From: Pseudomonas hunanensis
GTDB lineage: Bacteria; Pseudomonadota; Gammaproteobacteria; Pseudomonadales; Pseudomonadaceae
NCBI RefSeq assembly: GCF_013393325.1
Contig: NZ_QJRC01000081.1
Span: 21,835-85,834, forward strand
Length of the DNA: 64,000 nucleotides
Reading direction: 5' to 3'
Of this stretch, positions 34,291 to 43,166 are shown in pieces; within the stretch, counting starts at the first letter, position 1; the number at the start of each line of letters is the position of its first letter. Both the position numbers and the translations under genes were made by a program. The notes beneath the pieces were generated by a model. That model made no database searches. It saw nothing but the letters and a program-made list of their open reading frames with translations, and was not told where the DNA came from.

Positions 34291-35724
34291 TCAGCCAATT
34301 GCAAATTGTGCCTGCAATTGACGGGCATGCACTTGCCAGGCCTCGAGCACTCGCCGGCCCGCCTCGTCGGCCCCCTGCCAGGCTTGCTGGCGCGCCTGTT
34401 CAAAGTCGCCCAGGGTATTGGGTGCGCCCCACTGCGGGTCGCTCAGGCGTTGCTGGCAGAAGCCGTACCACCGATGCCGCTCTTCGCTGGTCAAGGTTTC
34501 AGGGAAGTTACGAGCCCGATAACGGAACAACAGCTCCGGCAAACGCGGGTCATCGAACATCCAGTGGCCACGGCTCAACTGCGCCGGTTCCAGCGCACGA
34601 ACTTGCTCGCATAAACGCCGGTCGCGGTCACCGATAAATCCCTCATACAACTGCTGTTCCGGGTCTTCACTCGGGGCGAACTCATCCTTGCCATAGATGT
34701 GTTCCAGCTTGTCTTGCCATTGCGCCTGTTGATTGGCCAACTGTTCACCGCGCGATTGTAACAACGTCAAGTCCAGACCCAACCGTTGTTGATCGGCCGG
34801 GCGCAATACCGACAGCGGCGCCAGTACCGGGCAGCGATTGATCTGCACCAATTTGAGCGGTACCGGTAATTCACCTTCGGCCAATTCATCATGACGGGTG
34901 TACAAGCGCTGACGCAGAACTTCAGCATTTTCCCGTAGTAACGGTAGGGTTTCATGGTGCAGGTCGCAGACAATCAGCGCATTGCGATTACGCGGGTGCC
35001 AGGCCAGTGGCAATACGACACCCAGGTAATTACGCGCCGCAGAAAAACGCCCGGATATATGCACCAGGGGCTGCAACAAACGAATTTGCTCCATCACTTT
35101 ATGCTTGCTGCGCAACTGGAACAGCCAGTCATACAACTTGGGCTGTTTCTGCCGAATCAGGCGGGCCAGGGCAATGGTTGCCCGCACGTCGGAAAGCGCT
35201 TCGTGGGCATGCCCGTGGTCAATGCCATTGGCCTTGCTCAGCAGTTCCAGGCGCAGGCTGGTGCGCCCGTCCTGCTGCGGCCATTGGATGCCATCCGGGC
35301 GCAGGGCATAGGCGGTGCGCACGATGTCGATCAGGTCCCAGCGGCTGTTACCGCCCTGCCACTCACGGGCATAGGGGTCGAAAAAATTGCGGTACAAACT
35401 GTAGCGGGTCACTTCATCGTCGAAGCGCAGCGTGTTGTAGCCCGCGCCACAGGTACCCGGCTGCGCCAGTTGTGCGTGCACCTGGGTCATGAACTCGGCT
35501 TCGCACAGGCCCTGCTCAGCCAGCAACTGCGGGGTGATGCCGGTTACCAGGCAGGCCGCCGGGTGCGGCAGGATATCGTCCGAGGGCCGGCAATAAAGGC
35601 TGATCGGCTCGTCGATTTCGTTGAGGTCGAAGTCAGTGCGCACACCAGCCACCTGCAGCGGCCGATCGCAGCGCGGGTTGATGCCAGTGGTTTCGTAGTC
35701 GTGCCAGAAAATGCTGGAGCTCAC
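34291..35724 (-). CDS. sbcB: exodeoxyribonuclease I SbcB
   Basis: A 477-aa single-strand 3'-5' DNA exonuclease for recombination and mismatch repair. The DEDDh catalytic residues are visible: FWHDYETTGINPRCDRPLQV (residues 7-26), AGYNTLRFDDEVTRYSLYRN and GHAHEALSDVRATIALARLI. The SH3-like and C-terminal helical extension follows, with full family length. It stands alone, convergent to turA across a shared terminator. Confidence 0.94.
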   Translation of the reverse strand: MSSSIFWHDYETTGINPRCDRPLQVAGVRTDFDLNEIDEPISLYCRPSDDILPHPAACLVTGITPQLLAEQGLCEAEFMTQVHAQLAQPGTCGAGYNTLRFDDEVTRYSLYRNFFDPYAREWQGGNSRWDLIDIVRTAYALRPDGIQWPQQDGRTSLRLELLSKANGIDHGHAHEALSDVRATIALARLIRQKQPKLYDWLFQLRSKHKVMEQIRLLQPLVHISGRFSAARNYLGVVLPLAWHPRNRNALIVCDLHHETLPLLRENAEVLRQRLYTRHDELAEGELPVPLKLVQINRCPVLAPLSVLRPADQQRLGLDLTLLQSRGEQLANQQAQWQDKLEHIYGKDEFAPSEDPEQQLYEGFIGDRDRRLCEQVRALEPAQLSRGHWMFDDPRLPELLFRYRARNFPETLTSEERHRWYGFCQQRLSDPQWGAPNTLGDFEQARQQAWQGADEAGRRVLEAWQVHARQLQAQFAIG

Positions 35725-35781
35725 GGGGTCGTCCTGTATCGAGGTCGACCCGATTCTAGCGCGATTCTAGAAAGCCAAGGT

Positions 35782-36141
35782 TCAGACGCGAGCGTTGGCG
35801 GGGCGGAAACTGAAATACTCGCGCAGCGAGCGCACGAAATCATCGTACTCGCGTGGAGACTGCAGCAGCATGAAGCCCGAATCGTAGTGCCCCGGCGTCT
35901 GGTCCTCGCGGCACCACAGGCAACTGGCGGTGAGGTTGACGAACTGGTGCCCGCCGCCAGCCAGTGGCATGCGCAGTTGCAGCTCGTAATCAGGCCCGAC
36001 CAGCACGGGTAGCTGGCTGATGACCATCAAGCCATCTTCGGAGGCATTGCCCAGCTGACCGAGTTCCTGACCGGTAAAACGGTTGAACACCTTGAGGACG
36101 CAAGGCAGTTGATGACGTTCGATGTGGCGCTTGTTGAACAT
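35782..36141 (-). CDS. PilZ-domain c-di-GMP-binding protein
   Basis: A 119-aa stand-alone PilZ protein. Both binding motifs are present: RxxxR as RHIER (about residues 5-9) and D/NxSxxG as NASEDGLMVIS (around residue 35). Such proteins bind c-di-GMP and change the activity of a partner; the partner is not evident here. I chose MFNKRHIERHQLPCVLKVFN at 36141. A longer frame starts 114 bp upstream but its extra residues look random. No good ribosome site was seen. It lies between sbcB and a lipoprotein gene on the same strand. Confidence 0.82.
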   Translation of the reverse strand: MFNKRHIERHQLPCVLKVFNRFTGQELGQLGNASEDGLMVISQLPVLVGPDYELQLRMPLAGGGHQFVNLTASCLWCREDQTPGHYDSGFMLLQSPREYDDFVRSLREYFSFRPANARV

Positions 36142-36264
36142 GATCGCGAGTGTATTCCGTACCTGATGCCAGGAATACAAGGTACTGGCGGTTGTTGTAA
36201 CAGCTGAGTTACAGATTAGCGCAGCGCGCGCAGCAAATCTCGTGAAATAAACCACACCTTGGTG

Positions 36265-36651
36265 TTAGCGCCAAGGTGCGGTCGTCACCGGGCTGGCCAC
36301 GGCCGCTTCAACGCCGCGCACATGGCCGAGTTTTTCCAGCGTCTGCAGGCGCGCCTGGGCACGATAGGCGTACTCGTTGCCCGGGTACTGCTGGATCAAG
36401 TACTGGTAAGTCTGCGCAGCATCCACGTACAACGCCTGGCGCTCCAGGCACTGGCCGCGCAGCAACGATACCTCGGGGTGGATGAACGGCCGTGCACGGC
36501 TGGTGCGGTCAACCTGCGACAACTCGAGCATGACGCGTGCACAATCGCCCCGGTCGTAGGCGCGGTAGGCATTGTTCAGGTGGTGGTCCATCGACCAGCG
36601 GGTGCAGCCGACGGCGCTGACGGCCAGGGCTAAAACGATCAGGGCTCGCAT
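36265..36651 (-). CDS. TPR-like lipoprotein, 128 aa
   Basis: A small lipoprotein: signal MRALIVLALAVSAVGC with the acylated cysteine at residue 16, followed by helical pairs like tetratricopeptide repeats (HHLNNAYRAYDRGDCARVML and DAAQTYQYLIQQYPGNEYAY). Proteins of this type often scaffold envelope complexes, but the partner is unknown. AAGGAGATCCCC precedes the ATG at 36651, which fixes the start; the much longer upstream frame runs into the pyk leader and is spurious. Confidence 0.78.
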   Translation of the reverse strand: MRALIVLALAVSAVGCTRWSMDHHLNNAYRAYDRGDCARVMLELSQVDRTSRARPFIHPEVSLLRGQCLERQALYVDAAQTYQYLIQQYPGNEYAYRAQARLQTLEKLGHVRGVEAAVASPVTTAPWR

Positions 36652-36830
36652 GGGGATCTCCTTTGATGCCAGTGTATCGGCGTTTGCCTGCAAATCTTCA
36701 CACCCTTTTGCAAGGATACCCTGCCCGTTCAAATGCCACCCTGCCTTGGTCGCAGGTAGTGCAACGGAACAATGACTACAGCGAGATTCAGGAGTAGCCT
36801 TTCGCTGCGCTTCACTATAGGAGTTTGTGC

Positions 36831-38285
36831 ATGAGCATCCGCCGTACCAAAATCGTCGCCACCCTTGGCCCCGCCAGCAACTCGCCGGAAGTGATCGAAC
36901 AGCTGATCCTTGCCGGCCTGGACGTGGCACGCCTGAACTTCTCCCACGGCACGCCGGACGAGCACAAGGCCCGCGCGCGCCTGATCCGTGACATCGCCGC
37001 CAAGAACGGCCGCCATGTTGCATTGCTGGGCGACCTGCAGGGTCCGAAGATCCGCATCGCCAAGTTCGCCAATAAGCGCATCGAATTGAAGATCGGTGAC
37101 AAGTTCACCTTCTCCACCGCCCACCCGCTGACCGAAGGCAACCAGGACATCGTCGGTATCGACTACCCCGACCTGGTCAAGGACTGCGGCGTTGGTGACG
37201 AGCTGCTGCTCGACGATGGTCGCGTGGTCATGCGCGTCGAAACCGCCACTGCAGACGCCCTGCACTGCGTGGTGATCATCGGTGGCCCGCTGTCGGACCA
37301 CAAAGGCATCAACCGTAAAGGTGGCGGCCTGACCGCACCGGCCCTGACCGAAAAAGACAAGGCCGACATCAAGCTGGCCGCGGAAATGGACCTGGACTAC
37401 CTGGCCGTATCCTTCCCACGTGACGCCAGCGACATGGAATACGCGCGCAAGCTGCGTGACGAGTCCGGCGGCAGCGCCTGGCTGGTGGCCAAGATCGAAC
37501 GCGCCGAAGCGGTTGCCGACGACGAGACCCTCGACAAGCTGATCGCCGCCTCCGACGCAGTGATGGTTGCCCGTGGCGACCTGGGCGTGGAAATCGGCGA
37601 CGCCGAGCTGATCGCCATCCAGAAGAAGATCATCCAGCACGCCCGCCGCAACAACAAGGCGGTGATCGTGGCGACCCAGATGATGGAGTCGATGATCCAG
37701 AACCCGATGCCGACCCGTGCCGAAGTGTCCGACGTGGCCAACGCCGTGCTGGACAACACCGACGCGGTGATGCTGTCGGCCGAAAGCGCCGCAGGTTCCT
37801 ACCCGATCGAAGCCGTCCAGGCCATGGCCCGCATCTGCCTGGGTGCCGAAAAGCACCCGACCAGCCAGAAGTCCAGCCACCGCCTGCACACCACCTTCGA
37901 GCGCTGCGACGAAAGCATCGCCCTGGCGGCCATGTACACCGCCAACCACTTCCCGGGCGTGAAGGCGATCATCGCCCTGACCGAAAGCGGCTACACCCCG
38001 CTGATCATGTCGCGCCTGCGTTCGCACGTGCCGATCTTCGCCCTGTCGCCGCACCGCGCTACCCAGGCGCGCGCCAACATGTTCCGTGGCGTGTACCCGA
38101 TTGCCTTCGACCCGGCTTCGCTGCCGGCCGACAAGGTGAGCCAGGCAGCCGTGGACGAGCTGCTCAAGCGTGGCCTGGTGCAGCAAGGTGACTGGGTGAT
38201 CCTGACCAAGGGTGACAGCTACCACACCATCGGTGGCACCAACGGCATGAAGATCCTGCATGTCGGTGACCCGCTGGTCGGTTGA
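36831..38285 (+). CDS. pykA: pyruvate kinase PykA
   Basis: A 484-aa pyruvate kinase, catalysing PEP + ADP to pyruvate + ATP, the last glycolytic step. It starts MSIRRTKIVATLGPASNSPE with the family N-terminus. The active-site lysine segment is GGSAWLVAKIERAEAVADDE, followed by SDAVMVARGDLGVEIGDAEL; the C-terminal regulatory domain is complete. TAGGAG stands 8 nt before the ATG. Pseudomonads have two isoenzymes; PykA (the AMP-responsive type) is my choice by neighbourhood. A strong hairpin follows the stop. Confidence 0.93.
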   Translation: MSIRRTKIVATLGPASNSPEVIEQLILAGLDVARLNFSHGTPDEHKARARLIRDIAAKNGRHVALLGDLQGPKIRIAKFANKRIELKIGDKFTFSTAHPLTEGNQDIVGIDYPDLVKDCGVGDELLLDDGRVVMRVETATADALHCVVIIGGPLSDHKGINRKGGGLTAPALTEKDKADIKLAAEMDLDYLAVSFPRDASDMEYARKLRDESGGSAWLVAKIERAEAVADDETLDKLIAASDAVMVARGDLGVEIGDAELIAIQKKIIQHARRNNKAVIVATQMMESMIQNPMPTRAEVSDVANAVLDNTDAVMLSAESAAGSYPIEAVQAMARICLGAEKHPTSQKSSHRLHTTFERCDESIALAAMYTANHFPGVKAIIALTESGYTPLIMSRLRSHVPIFALSPHRATQARANMFRGVYPIAFDPASLPADKVSQAAVDELLKRGLVQQGDWVILTKGDSYHTIGGTNGMKILHVGDPLVG

Positions 38286-38299
38286 TCTGCTGCTACAAA

Positions 38300-38320
38300 G
38301 GGGGCCGCTTTGCGGCCCCC
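38300..38320. terminator. pykA terminator-like hairpin
   Basis: Perfect 9-bp stem GGGGGCCGC / GCGGCCCCC with loop TTT, 14 bp after the pykA stop and 6 bp before the convergent reductase stop. Fourth-type repeat of the GGCCGCTTTGCGGCC family. Confidence 0.8.
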
Positions 38321-38326
38321 TGCTAT

Positions 38327-39247
38327 TCAGGCATGCTCGACAAACACATCAGCAAACACCTGCCCCCGTGGCACCCCGGCAATGAACAGCCGCCGGGCAA
38401 AACGCTCCACACTCCCCGGCGCCCCGCACACCAGCGCCACCGTCTGCCGTGACGCCAGCCGCAACCCGGCCAGCGCATCATCCATCTGTTCCGCCAGCAC
38501 CAACTCGACTTTCACCCCTGGCAACTGCTGCAATGGCTCCGCCAAATAGTGCCCCGCCCGATCCCGTGCCACATGCAACAGCCGAATTTCCCCCCGATGC
38601 CCCTGGCGTAGCGCCTCGCGCAAGATGCCCCACAATGGCGCCAACCCGGTGCCCGCTGCCAACAACCACAGCGGCCGCTCCTGCCAGTCCGGGTCGTAAT
38701 GCAAAGCCCCCCCTCTCAATTCACCCAGACGCATTTCATCGCCAACCCGTAGACCGCGCGCCTTGTCACAAAAGGCACCAGGGCGCTGGCAGTCGATATG
38801 AAACTCAAGTTGATCATCTTCACCTGGCAGGCTGGCCAGGGAATAAGGCCGTGCAACCTCGTCCAGCCACAGCACCACATGCTGACCCGCCTGATAGCGC
38901 AACGCACGCTGTGGCTGCAGGCGCAAACGCAGCACATCGCCGAACCAGTCCAGCGCACTGACCTTGGCCGGCACACCGTCGTGCCGAGGGTCGAACAGCA
39001 CCAGGCGCAGGTCCTCGACCACACGGCACTGACAGGCCAGGCGCCAGCCCTGCGCATGCTTGTCAAGCGCCAGCGCCTCGGGCAAGGCATCCAACGGTTG
39101 CCCCGCCAGGCAGTGCACCAGGCAGGCATGGCAACTGCCGGCGCGGCAGCTGTAGGGCACATTCAACCCGGCCTCGTTCAGGGCATCGAGCAGGTTGCTG
39201 CCAGTCGGCACCGCCCAACGGTGCTCGCCCACGCAAATTTCGGGCAT
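38327..39247 (-). CDS. ferredoxin-type NAD(P)H oxidoreductase (2Fe-2S + FAD)
   Basis: A 306-aa electron-transfer protein joining a plant-type 2Fe-2S ferredoxin domain (cysteines in VPYSCRAGSCHACLVHCLAG and the late ACQCRVV) to an FAD and NAD(P)-binding reductase domain. The flavin motif is ARPYSLAS and the nucleotide site LLAAGTGLAPLWGIL. Such proteins feed aromatic-ring oxygenases, but no oxygenase gene stands nearby, so the partner is unknown. I chose MPEICVGEHRWAVP at 39247, preceded by AGGAG at 11 nt. It is convergent to pykA and divergent from fumA. Confidence 0.85.
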   Translation of the reverse strand: MPEICVGEHRWAVPTGSNLLDALNEAGLNVPYSCRAGSCHACLVHCLAGQPLDALPEALALDKHAQGWRLACQCRVVEDLRLVLFDPRHDGVPAKVSALDWFGDVLRLRLQPQRALRYQAGQHVVLWLDEVARPYSLASLPGEDDQLEFHIDCQRPGAFCDKARGLRVGDEMRLGELRGGALHYDPDWQERPLWLLAAGTGLAPLWGILREALRQGHRGEIRLLHVARDRAGHYLAEPLQQLPGVKVELVLAEQMDDALAGLRLASRQTVALVCGAPGSVERFARRLFIAGVPRGQVFADVFVEHA

Positions 39248-39412
39248 GTTCGGTACTTCTCCTGCTATCCCAGGCTCACTGTAAGCCAAGCAGAGCACGC
39301 CAGCAAAAAGGATGCCTGACCGCTGCCGACCATGGTCCAGACCGGCCGCAGGTGTGTCCGCCACGGATGCGCGCTATACTGCCGCGCCTTTTTCCGTCGG
39401 CCTGACCTGCCG

Positions 39413-39453
39413 GCGCCTTGCAAGGCGCTTCGACATGCTGGTCGGCAATGTCG
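39413..39453 (+). promoter_or_regulatory. Structured leader of the fumarase gene
   Basis: Downstream of a TATACT -10 (39375-39380) the leader can form GCGCCTTGC / GCAAGGCGC (palindrome 39413-39428) and a second hairpin CGACAT / ATGTCG (39431-39436 / 39448-39453). No known riboswitch fits; the hairpins might affect mRNA stability. Confidence 0.4.
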
Positions 39454-39496
39454 AGCGTCTTTTTGAATGTTCCCGTCTTTAAGAGGAGCGCGCTGC

Positions 39497-41020
39497 ATGA
39501 CCGTGATCAAGCAAGACGACCTGATTCAGAGCGTCGCCGACGCCCTGCAATTCATCTCGTACTACCACCCCGTCGATTTCATCCAGGCCATGCACGAGGC
39601 CTATCTGCGTGAAGAGTCGCCTGCTGCACGCGATTCCATCGCCCAGATCCTGATCAACTCGCGCATGTGCGCCACCGGCCACCGCCCGATCTGCCAGGAC
39701 ACCGGTATCGTCACCGTGTTCGTGCGCGTGGGCATGGACGTACGCTGGGACGGCGCCACCCTGAGCGTCGACGACATGATCAACGAAGGTGTGCGTCGCG
39801 CCTACAACCTGCCTGAAAACGTCCTGCGCGCCTCGATCCTGGCCGACCCGGCCGGTGCTCGCAAGAACACCAAGGACAACACCCCGGCAGTGATCCACTA
39901 CTCCATCGTCCCCGGCGACAAGGTCGAGGTCGATGTCGCAGCCAAGGGCGGCGGCTCGGAGAACAAGTCGAAGATGGCCATGCTCAACCCGTCCGACTCG
40001 ATCGTCGACTGGGTGCTGAAGACCGTGCCGACCATGGGCGCTGGCTGGTGCCCGCCTGGCATGCTCGGCATCGGCATCGGCGGTACCGCCGAGAAAGCCG
40101 CAGTAATGGCCAAGGAAGTGTTGATGGAGTCCATCGACATCCATGAGCTGAAAGCCCGCGGCCCGCAAAACCGCCTGGAAGAAATCCGTCTGGAGCTGTT
40201 CGAGAAGGTCAACCAGCTGGGCATCGGCGCCCAGGGCCTGGGTGGCCTGACCACCGTGCTCGACGTCAAGATCATGGACTACCCGACCCACGCCGCCTCC
40301 CTGCCGGTGTGCATGATCCCCAACTGCGCCGCCACCCGCCACGCCCACTTCGTGCTCGATGGCTCCGGCCCGGCAGAACTGGAAGCGCCGTCGCTGGATG
40401 CCTACCCGGAAATCGTCTGGGAAGCTGGCCCGAGCGCCCGTCGCGTCAACCTCGACGACATCACCCCGGAAGAAGTCGCCAGCTGGAAGCCGGGCGAAAC
40501 CATCCTGCTCAACGGCAAGATGCTGACCGGCCGCGATGCCGCGCACAAGCGCATGGTTGAAATGCTCAACCGTGGCGAAGAACTGCCGGTCGACCTGAAA
40601 GGCCGCTTCATCTACTACGTAGGCCCGGTCGACCCGGTCGGTGACGAAGTGGTAGGCCCAGCCGGCCCGACCACCGCCACTCGCATGGACAAGTTCACCC
40701 GCCAGATCCTCGAGCAGACCGGCCTGCTGGGCATGATCGGCAAGTCCGAGCGTGGCCCGACCGCCATCGAGGCGATCAAGGACAACAAGGCCGTGTACCT
40801 GATGGCCGTTGGCGGTGCTGCCTACCTGGTAGCCCAGGCCATCCGCAAGTCGAAGGTACTGGCCTTCGCCGAGCTGGGCATGGAAGCGATCTACGAGTTC
40901 GAGGTCAAGGACATGCCGGTTACCGTCGCCGTCGATAGCAACGGTGAGTCGGTACACATCACTGGCCCTGCCCTGTGGCAGAGCAAGATTGCCCAAAGCC
41001 TGGCAGTCGAAGTGAAGTAA
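39497..41020 (+). CDS. fumA: class I (iron-sulfur) fumarate hydratase
   Basis: A 507-aa 4Fe-4S fumarase of the TCA cycle, converting fumarate to malate. The cluster cysteines fall in HRPICQDTGIVTVFVRVGMD, MGAGWCPPGMLGIGIGGTAE and VCMIPNCAATRHAHFVLDGS. The N-terminal alpha and C-terminal beta domains are both present, giving full length. I chose MTVIKQDDLIQSVADAL at 39497 with AGAGGAG upstream. This oxygen-sensitive enzyme contrasts with the class II FumC used under iron limitation or oxidative stress. Confidence 0.94.
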   Translation: MTVIKQDDLIQSVADALQFISYYHPVDFIQAMHEAYLREESPAARDSIAQILINSRMCATGHRPICQDTGIVTVFVRVGMDVRWDGATLSVDDMINEGVRRAYNLPENVLRASILADPAGARKNTKDNTPAVIHYSIVPGDKVEVDVAAKGGGSENKSKMAMLNPSDSIVDWVLKTVPTMGAGWCPPGMLGIGIGGTAEKAAVMAKEVLMESIDIHELKARGPQNRLEEIRLELFEKVNQLGIGAQGLGGLTTVLDVKIMDYPTHAASLPVCMIPNCAATRHAHFVLDGSGPAELEAPSLDAYPEIVWEAGPSARRVNLDDITPEEVASWKPGETILLNGKMLTGRDAAHKRMVEMLNRGEELPVDLKGRFIYYVGPVDPVGDEVVGPAGPTTATRMDKFTRQILEQTGLLGMIGKSERGPTAIEAIKDNKAVYLMAVGGAAYLVAQAIRKSKVLAFAELGMEAIYEFEVKDMPVTVAVDSNGESVHITGPALWQSKIAQSLAVEVK

Positions 41021-41035
41021 CCAGATGTAACTGCG

Positions 41036-41116
41036 GCGCCCGCTCCCACAGGTAACGCGTAGCCTTCTGGCTTGCGCTGTACGTGTGGGAACGGGCTTGC
41101 CCGCGAAGAGGCCACT
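41036..41116. repeat. REP pair after fumA
   Basis: GCCCGCTCCCACAGG and a partner ending GGGCTTGCCCGCGAAGAGGCC face each other across about 35 bp. Diverged inverted REP units separate fumA from the convergent nitrilase-family gene. Confidence 0.75.
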
Positions 41117-41123
41117 GCTGTCA

Positions 41124-41996
41124 TCACAGGGCTCTTTCAAACTGCTCCGGCCAGTCCCGCCAGGTAAACACCTGCCCTTCCCGCCTCACCCGCCGCACCT
41201 CCTCCAGGTCCACCTCACACACCAGCCACTGGCTGCAATCTGGGCTCAGCGCCTCACTCAACGCCACCACCCCATCCCCCGGCATCCCATGATCCGGCGG
41301 CACGAACAACCCTGCCCGGCCAATATTCTCGTCCAACGCCGGTGACCAGGGTGCCAACCCAACCGTAGGGCTCTGCAACACGGCGATCTGGTTCTCCAGC
41401 GCCCGCGCCTGGGCGCCAATGCGTACCCGGTGGTAACCGGCCTCGGTATCGGTACAGCTCGGCGCCAGGATCAGGTCGGCACCAGCCTCGGCCAAACGCC
41501 GGGCCAGCATGGGGAACTCATTGTCATAACAGATCAGAATCCCCAGCCGACCCAATTCGGTGTCGAACACCTGCAGCCCCTGGCCTGCAGCGATGTCCCA
41601 CTGTTCGCGCTCGAACCGGGTCATCATCAGTTTGTCCTGGTAGCCCAGCACACCCAGGGGGCCGAACAGCCAGGCACGGTTGCGGTAGCGCCCATCGCTG
41701 TCCAGCACCGGCACGCTACCCGGTTGCAGGTAGATCCCCCAGCGCCGGGCAAGACCCTCGCACAGTGCTTTCCAGGGTTCGATCAGCGGCTGAATACCGG
41801 CAATCGAAGCCTTCAGGTCCCCTCGCTGCTCGGCACTCAGCTGGCCACTCAGCACCAGCCCGGCGTACTCCGGTAACAACAGCAAGCGAGCGCCCGCCTC
41901 TACCGCCTCGGCACACAGGCGTTGCAGGTGATCGGCGTAGGCGTCCCAGGTTTCATGCAGTTCGATGGCGTATTGGCAGGCCGCCATACGAATCAT
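41124..41996 (-). CDS. nitrilase-superfamily carbon-nitrogen hydrolase
   Basis: A 290-aa enzyme of the C-N hydrolase superfamily. The catalytic triad is complete: Glu in RLLLLPEYAGLVLS (near residue 43), Lys in GYQDKLMMTRFEREQW and Cys in LGILICYDNEFPMLARRLAE. It probably cleaves an amide, with the exact substrate unknown. Its ATG overlaps the GNAT gene stop (41993-41996, ATGA), so the two are translationally coupled; a GNAT/C-N hydrolase pair suggests a shared amide-metabolite pathway. Confidence 0.86.
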   Translation of the reverse strand: MIRMAACQYAIELHETWDAYADHLQRLCAEAVEAGARLLLLPEYAGLVLSGQLSAEQRGDLKASIAGIQPLIEPWKALCEGLARRWGIYLQPGSVPVLDSDGRYRNRAWLFGPLGVLGYQDKLMMTRFEREQWDIAAGQGLQVFDTELGRLGILICYDNEFPMLARRLAEAGADLILAPSCTDTEAGYHRVRIGAQARALENQIAVLQSPTVGLAPWSPALDENIGRAGLFVPPDHGMPGDGVVALSEALSPDCSQWLVCEVDLEEVRRVRREGQVFTWRDWPEQFERAL

Positions 41997-42583
41997 ATCG
42001 GCAGCGCCTTGAGCCAGAACGACATTAACTTGTCGGAGCTTTCCGGTTCGTCCAAGTCGCGCCAGGCATAGCGGGTGCGTAGCGACGGGTCATGCAGAAA
42101 GCCGCGATTGCGCCAGAAGCCGTGCAAGGGTTTGTAGTCCGCTGGCCGTCGCGGGTGCACGCCTGGCCGCTCCACCGCGCAGAACGCGCAGTAATCGAAC
42201 TCGGCCAGTTTGTGCGCGTAGGACTCGCGTTCGATGAAGAAGCGCACCCCCAGGCCCTGGCCACGGTATTCGGGCAGCACCAGCGATTCGCCAAAGTAAT
42301 ACACACTGGCGGGGTCGCGGCCTTGGGCCAGGAACGGCTGCTGGAACTCGGGCGCGACGTCCACCAGCGGCAGGCCGGTGGAAGCGCCGACCACTTTGCC
42401 GTCGTCCAGCGCCAGCACTACCAGGCTGCGCCCGGAGCGGGCGTAGTTGGACAGGTAGTCAGCCTCATACTCCGGGGTGCCGTCGTAAAGGTAGGGAAAC
42501 TCGCGGAACACGGTAAGGCGCAGGCGAGCGAGGTCATCGATGTAAGGCGCGATAGCGGCGCCGTGCAACAGGCGTATTTCCAT
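41993..42583 (-). CDS. GNAT-family N-acetyltransferase
   Basis: A 196-aa GNAT acetyltransferase. The acetyl-CoA pyrophosphate-binding loop is seen in YFGESLVLPEYRGQGLGVRF near residues 95-114, with catalytic-fold strands around it. The acceptor is unknown. It is upstream of and overlaps the nitrilase-family gene by 4 bp, so the two products probably work on related compounds. Divergent from the SnoaL-like gene. Confidence 0.85.
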   Translation of the reverse strand: MEIRLLHGAAIAPYIDDLARLRLTVFREFPYLYDGTPEYEADYLSNYARSGRSLVVLALDDGKVVGASTGLPLVDVAPEFQQPFLAQGRDPASVYYFGESLVLPEYRGQGLGVRFFIERESYAHKLAEFDYCAFCAVERPGVHPRRPADYKPLHGFWRNRGFLHDPSLRTRYAWRDLDEPESSDKLMSFWLKALPI

Positions 42584-42698
42584 GCTTGGCGGTCGTTTTG
42601 TCGATGTGGATGACGCGCTCGGCTAAGCCGGGCTTGAGGGGAAACCCTATCATCCGAGGCAACGACCCGCCTTTTCCCTACACGACAGGTATTGTTCC

Positions 42699-43097
42699 AT
42701 GACCGCTACCGAACTGGTAAATGCTTACTACGCCGCCTTCAACGCCGGCGACATGCCGGGCTTTCTGGCGCTGCTCAGCGAGGACGTGATCCACGACATC
42801 AACCAGGGCGAGCGGCAGATGGGCAAGGCCAGGTTTGCTGCGTTCATGGACAAGATGAACCGCTGCTACCGCGAACGTCTGGCCGACATCGTGGTGATGC
42901 AAAACGCCGATGGCAGCCGCGCGGCAGCGGAGTTCACCGTGCATGGCGAATACTTGGCCGATGACCAAGGGCTGCCAACTGCCAACGGGCAGACCTATGT
43001 ACTGCCGGCGGGGGCTTTCTTCTACATCCACTGCGGCAAGATTGCCCGGGTGACCAACTACTACAACCTCAATGACTGGGTTGAGCAGGTTGCCTAA
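42699..43097 (+). CDS. SnoaL/NTF2-like (ketosteroid-isomerase-like) protein
   Basis: A 132-aa cone-shaped NTF2-fold protein of the SnoaL/ketosteroid isomerase type (MTATELVNAYYAAFNAGDMP, with later HGEYLADDQGLPTANGQTYV). These small pockets host varied isomerases and hydrolases, so only the fold can be named. ATG at 42699, short gap to the divergent GNAT gene, followed by a diverged REP-like stretch and the convergent DJ-1/PfpI gene. Confidence 0.75.
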   Translation: MTATELVNAYYAAFNAGDMPGFLALLSEDVIHDINQGERQMGKARFAAFMDKMNRCYRERLADIVVMQNADGSRAAAEFTVHGEYLADDQGLPTANGQTYVLPAGAFFYIHCGKIARVTNYYNLNDWVEQVA

Positions 43098-43166
43098 GCC
43101 TGACACGCCTGCTCCCGGGGGCGGTGGTAAACCTGCGGGAGCGGGCGTGCCTGCGAAGGGGCCCGG

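Noticed and set aside
36729..38261. 510-aa minus-strand frame over pykA
   Set aside because: Shadow of a certain housekeeping gene; rich in His and Gly, no domains.
39479..41140. 553-aa minus-strand frame over fumA
   Set aside because: Shadow of the fumarase gene; no coding signals.
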